A stretch of 6,999 bases of DNA, from contig JAISNW010000139.1 in assembly GCA_031276055.1 (NCBI GenBank), positions 1-6,999 of the forward strand, given 5' to 3'. Origin of the DNA: Deferribacteraceae bacterium. GTDB lineage: Bacteria > Chrysiogenota > Deferribacteres > Deferribacterales > JAISNW01. Both the position numbers and the translations under genes were made by a program. The notes below the pieces were generated by a model. That model was not told the DNA's origin, did not search any database, and saw only the letters and a list, made by a program, of their open reading frames with translations. Shown piece by piece: positions 1 through 5,815 of this stretch; within the stretch, counting starts at the first letter, position 1, and each line of letters starts with the position of its first letter.

Positions 1-370
1 AAGGAGCTCCAATGCAGATTATGCTCTCATAACTTATGGGACGATGCTTGCTAGGGCGTTATCCGCGTGGGAGCTTATTAATGCTGAGCGCCCTTTTGCT
101 GTCTTTAACGCGTCCTGCCCGCTTCACCTCAATAAAGAGGGGGTTGAAACACTTAAAAGGTATAAAAAGATATTTGTTTTAGAAGACCATTATTCCGCCA
201 CAGGGCTATTTGCCACCCTCTGCCAACTTGCAGCAACAGATAAGATAACATGCGATATTACCCCATTCGGTGTAACAGGATACGCCCCCTCCGGTTCATC
301 TAAAGACCTTTATAAACTTTTGGGGTTAGACGCCGCCTCTGTAGCCGAAAAGATCAGATCATCATGCTGA
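1..370 (+). CDS. Transketolase-family enzyme, C-terminal domain (5' partial)
   Basis: The reading frame is already open at the window edge (first full codon at position 2) and ends with TGA at 368-370, giving about 122 residues. They look like the transketolase C-terminal domain: a first strand and helix ITYGTMLARAL, then VFNASCPLHLNKE, then IFVLEDHYSATGLFATL, which matches the family's typical 'EEHs..GGlg' strand-turn-helix, and a closing segment YAPSGSSKDLYKLLGLDA typical of transketolase tails. The family transfers two-carbon units with thiamine diphosphate in the non-oxidative pentose phosphate pathway. This domain packs at the dimer interface and carries no cofactor-binding residues itself. 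The in-frame ATG at 44 is internal to the domain and is not a plausible start. The fragment cannot tell a full transketolase from a split C-terminal subunit or a DXS-like enzyme. The last 7 nt overlap the next gene, so the two are probably co-transcribed. Confidence 0.75.
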   Translation, partial: RSSNADYALITYGTMLARALSAWELINAERPFAVFNASCPLHLNKEGVETLKRYKKIFVLEDHYSATGLFATLCQLAATDKITCDITPFGVTGYAPSGSSKDLYKLLGLDAASVAEKIRSSC

Positions 371-1035
371 TATACGGGAGAAATCCGGTTTTTGAGGCGG
401 TAAAAACGGGAAAAGCTGAAAGGATATTTATACGTAAAGGGGCGGTTGTCTACGATAAAACTTTTAACCTTCCTGTATCCGTGCTTTCCAAAGGCGATTT
501 TGACGCCAAATTTCCAAAGGAGGCGCAAGGTTTAGGAGGAGAAACTGCGGATATAGCCCCTATAGATTTTGATATAAATAAGATAAAGAGCGGCGGAGTT
601 GTTATTTTAGATAGGATACAAGATCCGCAAAATTATGGCGCTATACTGCGCTCTGCAGTATGTTTCGGCGTTCAGAGTGTAATTACGCCTCGCTATAACC
701 GAGCCCCTATCACCCCTGCTGTGGTAAAAGCGAGCGCTGGAGCGGTTTTTTATTTAGATATATTTGAAATAACAAATCTAAGGCAGGCTTGCGCAGCTTT
801 GAAAATAGCGGGATATACTATCCTTGCAGCATCTTCAGACGGCAGCATCTCTTTAAGAGGGTATCTGCCGCCGCCTAAAATAGCGGCAATAATAGGCTCT
901 GAAGGGCGGGGGGTTAGACAATCCCTTAGTGAAGAGGCGGATGGAGCGCTAAAGATAGATATTCAAGAGGGTAAGATTGACTCTCTTAACGCGGCGCAAG
1001 CCGCGGCGATCGTGTTTTTTGCCCTATTTGGCTAA
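364..1035 (+). CDS. rlmB: TrmH/SpoU-family rRNA 2'-O-ribose methyltransferase, RlmB-like
   Basis: SPOUT-class, SAM-dependent methyltransferase, most like RlmB, which methylates the 2'-OH of a guanosine in the 23S rRNA peptidyl-transferase region. The N-terminus (LIYGRNPVFEAV, residues 2-13) is the hallmark of the L30e-like substrate-binding domain. The trefoil-knot domain follows from about residue 77. Motif 1 is LDRIQDPQNYGAILRSA, with the expected Asn90 and Arg96. Motif 2 is IIGSEGRGV, with Glu180. Motif 3 is SLNAAQAAAI (207-216). In E. coli RlmB motif 3 reads SLNVSVA, so the second serine is alanine here. Length is 223 residues, slightly short of the usual 240-250, the shortening lying in the N-terminal domain and linker. 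The ATG at 364 overlaps the upstream transketolase stop by 7 nt; there is no strong Shine-Dalgarno, so translational coupling is likely. A related TrmH-family target (another rRNA or tRNA position) cannot be excluded. Confidence 0.87.
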   Translation: MLIYGRNPVFEAVKTGKAERIFIRKGAVVYDKTFNLPVSVLSKGDFDAKFPKEAQGLGGETADIAPIDFDINKIKSGGVVILDRIQDPQNYGAILRSAVCFGVQSVITPRYNRAPITPAVVKASAGAVFYLDIFEITNLRQACAALKIAGYTILAASSDGSISLRGYLPPPKIAAIIGSEGRGVRQSLSEEADGALKIDIQEGKIDSLNAAQAAAIVFFALFG

Positions 1036-1045
1036 TCCACTCCTC

Positions 1046-2413
1046 CTATCTTTTACCTGAACAATATGCCCCTGCTAAGCACATAATAAAAGAAACAATA
1101 AAAACCCAACGCAGTGCGCTTAAAAAGAACGGCGCAACGGCGGCGGACACTTCCATATCCCCAATAAAGATTGAGAGGAATAGCCCTGCCATCCCCATAC
1201 TGAACGACATCCCAACTTGACGCATAGTGGCGGTAACAGCGGATGCTTGCCCATAATACCTCTTATCAACTGAACTCATTATGGCGTTTGTGTTTGGAGA
1301 TGAGAAGAGCCCAAAACCCAACCCCGTCAACATAAGATTTGCAATTATATAACTAGCGGGGGTTGATGCTGTAGTAAATATAAGCCCAAAAAGCCCAGCC
1401 GCCGAAAAGAGCATCCCCGCTGTGGCAAGTTTTGCTGGGGTAAACCTCTCTGAAAGTTTACCCGCCGCGAGGCTTGCAGCCACCTGAAGAATAGCTTGAG
1501 AGATAAGCGCCAACCCTGCTGTAGTTTCTCTAAAACCGAGCACAAATTGCAGATGAAGGCTTATCATAAACGTTGTGCTTGCACTGGCAGAATAGTTGAT
1601 TAGGGCGGCGAGGTTTGAAAAGGCAAAAAGATGGTTCTCTGTGAATAGGCGGATATTTATTATTGGGGCGCTAATTTTAAGCTCATAGCAGATAAAAGCC
1701 GCCATAGCAGGAACTCCAATTATAAGGGATATAAAACCGCGTGGTTTTGGAATTGCGGTAAATCCATATATTATGGCAATAAGAGCTATTCCAAAGAGGA
1801 GAGCGCCTGCAAAATCAAAGCGTTCACCCCTATCGATCGGTTCTTGGCGTTCTATCCATAGATTTGCCGTTAAAAAAGCTGCTATACTGACTGCACCTGT
1901 GAAATAAAAGATGCTCTGCCACCCAAAATGTTCAGCAAGGAAACCGCCTAAAACAGGACCAGCTGCGAGAGCAGAATAGACGGCGGCAACATTTATGGCG
2001 AGAGCTTTTGCTCGATTAGAGGGGTGGACAACAGCCACTAGGATTGCCATCCCTGTGGCAAAAAACATGGCTGCAAATATACCTGAGATAAAACGCAGGC
2101 AGATCAGAATCGCTGTATTAGGCGAAAGTGGTGAGATAAAGAGGGTAACAGCCAACCCCGCAAGCCCCAGGGAATATATCTTTCGTCGGCCGTATTTGTC
2201 TCCTAATTTAGCAAATGGGAGTTGAAAGAGCGCCGCCGCTATCACAAAAGCTGTATTAAACCACGCTAGAGATGTTGAGGTAAACGAAAACCTAAGTGCG
2301 ATTTGGGGAAGGGTGAGATTAAAAGCTGAACCCATAAAGGGAACTAAAACCGCTGAAACGCAAAAAACTGACATCACCCTTATTGAAAGCGGAAACGTTG
2401 CTCTGTTATTCAT
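1046..2413 (-). CDS. MFS transporter, DHA2-like (drug:H+ antiporter type)
   Basis: Integral inner-membrane exporter of the major facilitator superfamily, 455 residues from the ATG at 2411-2413. Hydrophobic segments run along the whole protein and are compatible with the 14-helix DHA2 plan. The loop between helices 2 and 3 holds motif A (AKLGDKYGRRK, about 68-78). Helix 4 has the conserved arginine (LRFISG, Arg107). Helix 5 has the antiporter motif C (AGPVLGGFLAEHFGWQ, about 151-166). These features mark proton-coupled efflux; the substrate cannot be read from sequence. An in-frame TTG at 2441-2443 would add ten residues (MFLFLHLGLL) but has no ribosome-binding site. The ATG has only a weak GGGG about 7 nt upstream, so the start is moderately certain. 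The gene ends with TAG 10 nt from the stop of the convergent methyltransferase. Upstream lies the ammonium transporter on the same strand, separated by a strong hairpin, so it is probably its own transcript. I found no convincing -35/-10 pair for it. Confidence 0.88.
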   Translation of the reverse strand: MNNRATFPLSIRVMSVFCVSAVLVPFMGSAFNLTLPQIALRFSFTSTSLAWFNTAFVIAAALFQLPFAKLGDKYGRRKIYSLGLAGLAVTLFISPLSPNTAILICLRFISGIFAAMFFATGMAILVAVVHPSNRAKALAINVAAVYSALAAGPVLGGFLAEHFGWQSIFYFTGAVSIAAFLTANLWIERQEPIDRGERFDFAGALLFGIALIAIIYGFTAIPKPRGFISLIIGVPAMAAFICYELKISAPIINIRLFTENHLFAFSNLAALINYSASASTTFMISLHLQFVLGFRETTAGLALISQAILQVAASLAAGKLSERFTPAKLATAGMLFSAAGLFGLIFTTASTPASYIIANLMLTGLGFGLFSSPNTNAIMSSVDKRYYGQASAVTATMRQVGMSFSMGMAGLFLSIFIGDMEVSAAVAPFFLSALRWVFIVSFIMCLAGAYCSGKR

Positions 2414-2534
2414 TAAAAGCCCCAAATGCAAGAATAGAAACAAGCTGATTATTTTGGAAAGGCAAGCTGCCCTGAATACATATACTATTACATTTAAAAG
2501 TGCAAGATGTTTTACCTAAAAGAGCCCGCAAGTG

Positions 2535-2560
2535 AGGGGGAGGGCATACGCCCTCCCCCT
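2535..2560 (-). terminator. Perfect 11-bp GC-rich hairpin between the Amt-P-II gene and the MFS gene
   Basis: AGGGGGAGGGC at 2535-2545 pairs perfectly with GCCCTCCCCCT at 2550-2560 around an ATAC loop. It lies 28 nt past the stop codon of the ammonium transporter gene, where an intrinsic terminator would be expected. A uridine tract does not follow at once in transcript direction: the next bases are CACTTGCGGGCTCTTTT, so the only T run is about 13 nt further on. It is therefore either a non-canonical terminator or a 3'-end RNA-stabilising hairpin. One arm is nearly all purine and the other nearly all pyrimidine. Confidence 0.5.
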
Positions 2561-2588
2561 GAAATTATGAGAGGCAACGATAGATTAT

Positions 2589-4250
2589 CTAATATACTTC
2601 GTCCTGCAGAGCATCATAGTCCTTCTCTCCTGTGCGGATTCTGTATACGCTTTCCACATTGTAGGTGAAAATCTTTCCGTCTCCGATGCCGCCGGTGTAG
2701 AGAACTTTCTTAGCAGCTTCTACAACAACTGATACAGGCACCTTGCAAACAACTATCTCTACTCTAACTTTAGGATGCAGCTTTACTTCCAACGGAGCGC
2801 CGCGATAGTATTCGGCATGTCCGCGCTGATAGCCTGCTCCTAGAACTTGAGTTACTGTAAGCCCAGTAATGCCGACATCGCTTAGAGCGTTCTTTAGCTC
2901 GTCAAATTTGCTCTCACGGGTAATTATAGCAATCTTTGTCATCTTGAGTCCGTCTGTGGCTTTCGGCTTTTCACCGCTTACTACTGGAACATGAGGAGTT
3001 TCTTCGCTTATAGTTGTAATATTGGTGGCGAAATCTGCATAGCTGGATGAAAGAGCGTGTTCAGTAATATCAAGCCCTACAATCTCCTCTTCTTTGGTTA
3101 CTCTAAGACCTACGGTCTTATTGATAACAAAGAAGGCAATCCCCATAGCGACCACGATCCAAGCAAATACAGCTGCCACCCCTAGCGTTTGAACGCCTAG
3201 CAAGCCTGCTCCGCCGCCGTATAAGAGCCCGCCGTCTATAGCAAATACACCCACAAGTATTGTACCAACTGCACCGCATATCCCGTGAACGCCTATAGCG
3301 CCGACTGGATCGTCTATACGAACTTTTTGATCAAGAAATTCTATACCGAACACTAAAAATACGCCGGCTATAATGGCTATAAGCACTGCTCCATAGGGAA
3401 GCACGGCATCGCAGCCTGCGGTAATGGCAACAAGCCCGCCCAACGCACCGTTTAATGTCATAGAAACATCGGGCTTGCCGTATTTAAACCATGTGATGGC
3501 GCAAGCGGTGAAAGCGCCCGCCGCAGCGGCTAGGTTTGTGTTCACAAAGATTAGGGATGCGCTGATAAGAGAATCATCGCCCGTCATAGATACGGTTGAA
3601 CACCCATTAAACCCAAACCAGCAGAGCCAGAGGATAAATACTCCCAGAGCGCCTAATGTAAGAGAGTGCCCTGGTATGGCGTTTACCTTGCCGTCTTTGG
3701 AATATTTGCCTATGCGGGGTCCTAAGAAAAACACCCCTACAAGCCCAGCAGCTCCGCCTACCATATGAACAGCGGTTGAACCTGCAAAGTCATGAAAACC
3801 TAGCTCATAAAGCCAACCGCCGCCCCATATCCAGTGAGAAGAGATTGGATAAACCAGTGCGCTTATAACTATGCTATAGCAGAGGTAGGCGACAAACTTT
3901 GTCCTTTCTGCCATAGCGCCTGAAACTATGGTGGCGGCAGTGGCGCAGAAAACCGTTTGGAATATTAGAAATGCTAACTTAGGATAGGAATCTCCGCCGA
4001 TGCTGTCGCCTAAGAGCATAATATCCGGTTTTCCTATTAAACCTGCTACATCATCGCCAAACAAGATGCCAAAGCCTATGAGCCAGAAAAAGATGCTCCC
4101 CGCCGAAATATCCATTACATTTTTCATTACTATATTTCCAGCGTTTTTCGCTCTGGTAAACCCTGTTTCCACCATACAGAAGCCCGCCTGCATAAAAAAT
4201 ACTAAGGCTGCCCCTAGCAATACCCAGATTGTGTCAACTGATGAGAACAT
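2589..4250 (-). CDS. amt: Ammonium transporter fused to a C-terminal P-II signalling domain
   Basis: A 553-residue Amt/MEP/Rh channel for ammonium uptake with a complete P-II (GlnB/GlnK) domain in the same chain; a normal AmtB is about 400-430 residues. Channel residues seen: the Phe gate Phe97/Phe101 and Phe214, Trp140 in HWIWGGGW, Asp154 in DFAG, Ser218 near the outer binding site, and the twin pore histidines His162 (AVHMVGG) and His322 (GVHGICG). The Amt cytosolic tail (GLDITEH, 392-398) is followed by a linker of about 30 residues, then P-II from Met437 to the end. In E. coli P-II numbering, Gln39 (475), Arg47 (483), Lys58 (494), Lys90 (526) and the RIRTGE motif are kept, but Tyr51, the uridylylation site, is Leu487 and Lys85 is Gly. 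I infer nucleotide and 2-oxoglutarate sensing with no GlnD-type modification. The start has an excellent AGGAGG at 4259-4264, 8 nt before the ATG, and a sigma-54 promoter lies just upstream. Confidence 0.95.
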   Translation of the reverse strand: MFSSVDTIWVLLGAALVFFMQAGFCMVETGFTRAKNAGNIVMKNVMDISAGSIFFWLIGFGILFGDDVAGLIGKPDIMLLGDSIGGDSYPKLAFLIFQTVFCATAATIVSGAMAERTKFVAYLCYSIVISALVYPISSHWIWGGGWLYELGFHDFAGSTAVHMVGGAAGLVGVFFLGPRIGKYSKDGKVNAIPGHSLTLGALGVFILWLCWFGFNGCSTVSMTGDDSLISASLIFVNTNLAAAAGAFTACAITWFKYGKPDVSMTLNGALGGLVAITAGCDAVLPYGAVLIAIIAGVFLVFGIEFLDQKVRIDDPVGAIGVHGICGAVGTILVGVFAIDGGLLYGGGAGLLGVQTLGVAAVFAWIVVAMGIAFFVINKTVGLRVTKEEEIVGLDITEHALSSSYADFATNITTISEETPHVPVVSGEKPKATDGLKMTKIAIITRESKFDELKNALSDVGITGLTVTQVLGAGYQRGHAEYYRGAPLEVKLHPKVRVEIVVCKVPVSVVVEAAKKVLYTGGIGDGKIFTYNVESVYRIRTGEKDYDALQDEVY

Positions 4251-4284
4251 AATCCCACCCTCCTAAGCTTATTTCCTTTACTAT

Positions 4285-4301
4285 ATGCAAAAGTTGTGCC
4301 A
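4285..4301 (-). promoter_or_regulatory. Sigma-54 (-24/-12) promoter of the Amt-P-II gene
   Basis: On the minus strand these bases read TGGCAC AACTT TTGCA T, an exact match to the sigma-54 consensus TGGCAC-N5-TTGCA, with the invariant GG and GC separated by 10 nt. The -12 GC lies at about 4287-4288, so transcription should begin near 4275. That leaves a leader of about 25 nt that includes the AGGAGG at 4259-4264. Sigma-54 control is classical for glnK-amtB type genes and normally needs an activator bound upstream, such as NtrC. Confidence 0.88.
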
Positions 4302-4392
4302 TAGTAAAAACCTTATATGTATAAGCTAGTTATAAAAATTATATATATCTAATATTATGAAAAAATTTAACAATTTTAGTAACTTTGTCTTT

Positions 4393-4419
4393 ATAATTAT
4401 ACAAATTTGTAATAATTAT
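4393..4419. promoter_or_regulatory. AT-rich palindrome upstream of the sigma-54 promoter, candidate enhancer site
   Basis: A perfect 12-bp palindrome TACAAATTTGTA (4400-4411) is flanked by two copies of the self-complementary octamer ATAATTAT (4393-4400 and 4412-4419). Its centre lies about 105-110 bp upstream of the -24 element, the distance usual for enhancer sites of sigma-54 activators. It does not match the enteric NtrC consensus, so which protein binds is unknown. Chance symmetry in AT-rich DNA remains possible. Confidence 0.35.
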
Positions 4420-4477
4420 TCTTTATAGCTTGTAGAAAAGAGGTATAACCCTATGAAAAATAGAGGCGTCATAGAAT

Positions 4478-4500
4478 AAAATTGTTGAAACTACAATTTT
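4478..4500 (-). terminator. 8-bp inverted repeat just after sbcD, weak terminator or second upstream site
   Basis: AAAATTGT (4478-4485) and ACAATTTT (4493-4500) form perfect 8-bp arms around a 7-nt loop, starting 9 nt past the sbcD stop codon. On the minus strand the 3' arm runs into TTTTATTCT, so it could end sbcD transcription, but the stem is very AT-rich and weak. It also lies about 190 bp upstream of the sigma-54 promoter and shares an ACAAWTTT core with the palindrome at 4400-4411, so it could be a second activator site instead. Confidence 0.3.
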
Positions 4501-4509
4501 GTAATAAAG

Positions 4510-5646
4510 CTATTCGTCTAATGTTCGTAAAATCTCGTTGAAAGCGGTGATAAGTTCTTCCTGCTCCTCTTGTGCAATATTTCTTGCATCCAAAAACCGC
4601 TGAAAGAGGCGGTTAGGGGTGCGCAGGTCTTCAAAATTTCCAACCGTCATAGGTTCAATCTCTTCCAACTTTTCTATATGAATTATCTCAACTCCGCTGT
4701 TATCTGTGAGTTCCATTAAACTCTCTTTAACTTGATTATAGCTTTCAGAGCCGCTGCATCTTATCAGAAGCCAGCCTTGAACGCCTGATCTGATTAAACT
4801 CTCTGTTTCATAATAGACTTTATCAAAACTCCCTTCAATATTGATAATATTTTGAAATACAGGGGTAAAAACCTCCTTAATTAACCGCTCTCCCTCCTTA
4901 AACTCGACAACTATAACCTTCTTATCACTTCGGTGGGTTTGCATTGGGTTCATATCTATAGGAGAACCTGAATAACGGAAGTGCTCCGCCTTATTTACTG
5001 TCATCGCAGAGTGGATATGCCCTAGAGCAAAGTAATCTACCTTTTGGATAAAGCTGGTTAAATCAACCGTTTCATCTTTGAGCCCCTCGTATTTATTGCG
5101 CCAAACCCCATCTAAACCCGCAGCGCTCAGGTGGCCGACGGCAATAATAGGCGCTTTTACGCCGTGTACTGAAATTATCTCTCTCTGCTTATATTCTGCA
5201 TAGGCAATCATATCTGAAAAGCGCTTGAGTGTATCTTGAGGGGTGGGCAGATACGCGGCTGCACAAACGATTGCCTTGACCACCCCATCTCTTTCTATAA
5301 GGATTACCCCGCCCTCTATATCTTCTGAAAGATCCCCTACTGCATATACATTTATAGTTTTAAGAAGGTTTTTAGGCGCTGCAATAAGAGAGGGGGAATC
5401 GTGATTTCCGCCTATGATTACCGTATAGGCAGATGAGGTGCGGCTTAAAAAATCATAATAGAGCTTTTGGGCGGCATTTGACGGTGTATGGGTTTCAAAG
5501 ATATCCCCTGCAGCAATAAGGAGATCCGCCTTCTCCTCTCTAATTAGGGCGGAAAGCCAGCTTAAAAACGCCGCCTGCTCTTCAGCGCGGCTCTTGCCTA
5601 AAAGAAAACGCCCAAGATGCCAATCAGATGTGTGAATTAATTTCAT
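4510..5646 (-). CDS. sbcD: Exonuclease SbcD (Mre11-like metallophosphoesterase)
   Basis: SbcD is the nuclease subunit of the SbcCD complex, the bacterial Mre11-Rad50 counterpart, which cuts hairpins and protein-blocked DNA ends in the cytoplasm. All calcineurin-like phosphoesterase motifs are present: SDWHLG with Asp8 and His10, AAGDIFE with Asp48, GGNHDS with Asn81/His82/Asp83, VGHLS with His172, and LGHIHS with His210/His212. They supply the two-metal (Mn2+) site and the catalytic histidine. FRYSGSPIDM (223-232) is typical of the capping region. At 378 residues it is near the usual 380-410 and looks intact. The ATG at 5644-5646 has GAAGG (5653-5657) 6 nt upstream. The ATPase partner gene sbcC normally follows directly but is absent: the next gene downstream is the ammonium transporter and the one upstream is divergent. 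SbcC must be encoded elsewhere, or this nuclease works with another partner. Confidence 0.93.
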   Translation of the reverse strand: MKLIHTSDWHLGRFLLGKSRAEEQAAFLSWLSALIREEKADLLIAAGDIFETHTPSNAAQKLYYDFLSRTSSAYTVIIGGNHDSPSLIAAPKNLLKTINVYAVGDLSEDIEGGVILIERDGVVKAIVCAAAYLPTPQDTLKRFSDMIAYAEYKQREIISVHGVKAPIIAVGHLSAAGLDGVWRNKYEGLKDETVDLTSFIQKVDYFALGHIHSAMTVNKAEHFRYSGSPIDMNPMQTHRSDKKVIVVEFKEGERLIKEVFTPVFQNIINIEGSFDKVYYETESLIRSGVQGWLLIRCSGSESYNQVKESLMELTDNSGVEIIHIEKLEEIEPMTVGNFEDLRTPNRLFQRFLDARNIAQEEQEELITAFNEILRTLDE

Positions 5647-5680
5647 TCTAAACCTTCAATCACATTGGTGGATATGACGT

Positions 5681-5699
5681 TAAGTATAACAGATACTTA
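5681..5699 (-). promoter_or_regulatory. Probable sbcD promoter -10 inside a 7-bp inverted repeat (candidate operator)
   Basis: On the minus strand TGTTATACT (5691 down to 5683) is an extended -10 element, TGN-TATACT, about 37 bp before the sbcD start; no good -35 lies at the standard distance. The same bases are covered by a perfect inverted repeat, TAAGTAT-AACAG-ATACTTA (5681-5699). A dimeric repressor bound here would block the promoter. The likely regulator is not recognisable: the site matches neither the enteric nor the Bacillus LexA box. Confidence 0.4.
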
Positions 5700-5749
5700 T
5701 AAAAAATATCTATAGTCAACATCAAGGTATTGTTCTTTTATGTTTTTTC

Positions 5750-5778
5750 TTGAAAAACTCCGTGAATCCAATTATAAC
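5750..5778 (+). promoter_or_regulatory. Sigma-70-type promoter of the thioesterase gene
   Basis: TTGAAA at 5750-5755 and TATAAC at 5773-5778 are separated by exactly 17 bp, a good housekeeping promoter. Transcription would start near 5785, leaving a leader of about 30 nt that includes the AGGAG at 5805-5809. It is divergent from the sbcD promoter. Confidence 0.65.
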
Positions 5779-5804
5779 TAACTTTGACTTTTTTTGCTTG
5801 TATT

Positions 5805-5809
5805 AGGAG
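5805..5809 (+). promoter_or_regulatory. Ribosome-binding site that fixes a TTG start
   Basis: AGGAG lies 6 nt before the TTG at 5816-5818. No in-frame ATG occurs before residue 51, well inside the conserved domain, so this site decides the TTG start of the thioesterase. Confidence 0.75.
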
Positions 5810-5815
5810 ACGCCT

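Noticed and set aside
310..528. 72-codon minus-strand frame across the transketolase/RlmB junction
   Set aside because: It is antisense to two recognised genes and has no recognisable protein pattern.
2441..2443. TTG as the MFS start, adding MFLFLHLGLL
   Set aside because: There is no Shine-Dalgarno before it, and the added hydrophobic stretch lies before the usual short polar N-terminus of DHA2 proteins. The ATG at 2411-2413 is preferred, but not with full certainty.
1345..2519. Short open frames inside or over the 5' end of the MFS gene (minus 1345-1545, plus 1995-2225, plus 2313-2519)
   Set aside because: They are out of frame with or antisense to a gene with clear MFS motifs. They have no ribosome-binding site and no domain-like pattern.
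3424..4266. Two open frames of 114 and 88 codons on the plus strand (3424-3768 and 4000-4266)
   Set aside because: Both lie antisense inside the well-supported ammonium transporter gene. Their Pro/Ala/Ser-rich translations match no family I recognise and they are best explained as shadows.
5784..5797. TTGACT followed by a T run upstream of the thioesterase, considered as a -35 or a terminator
   Set aside because: The next -10-like hexamer, TATTAG, is only 11 bp away, and no hairpin precedes the T run. The TTGAAA-N17-TATAAC pair just upstream is far better.
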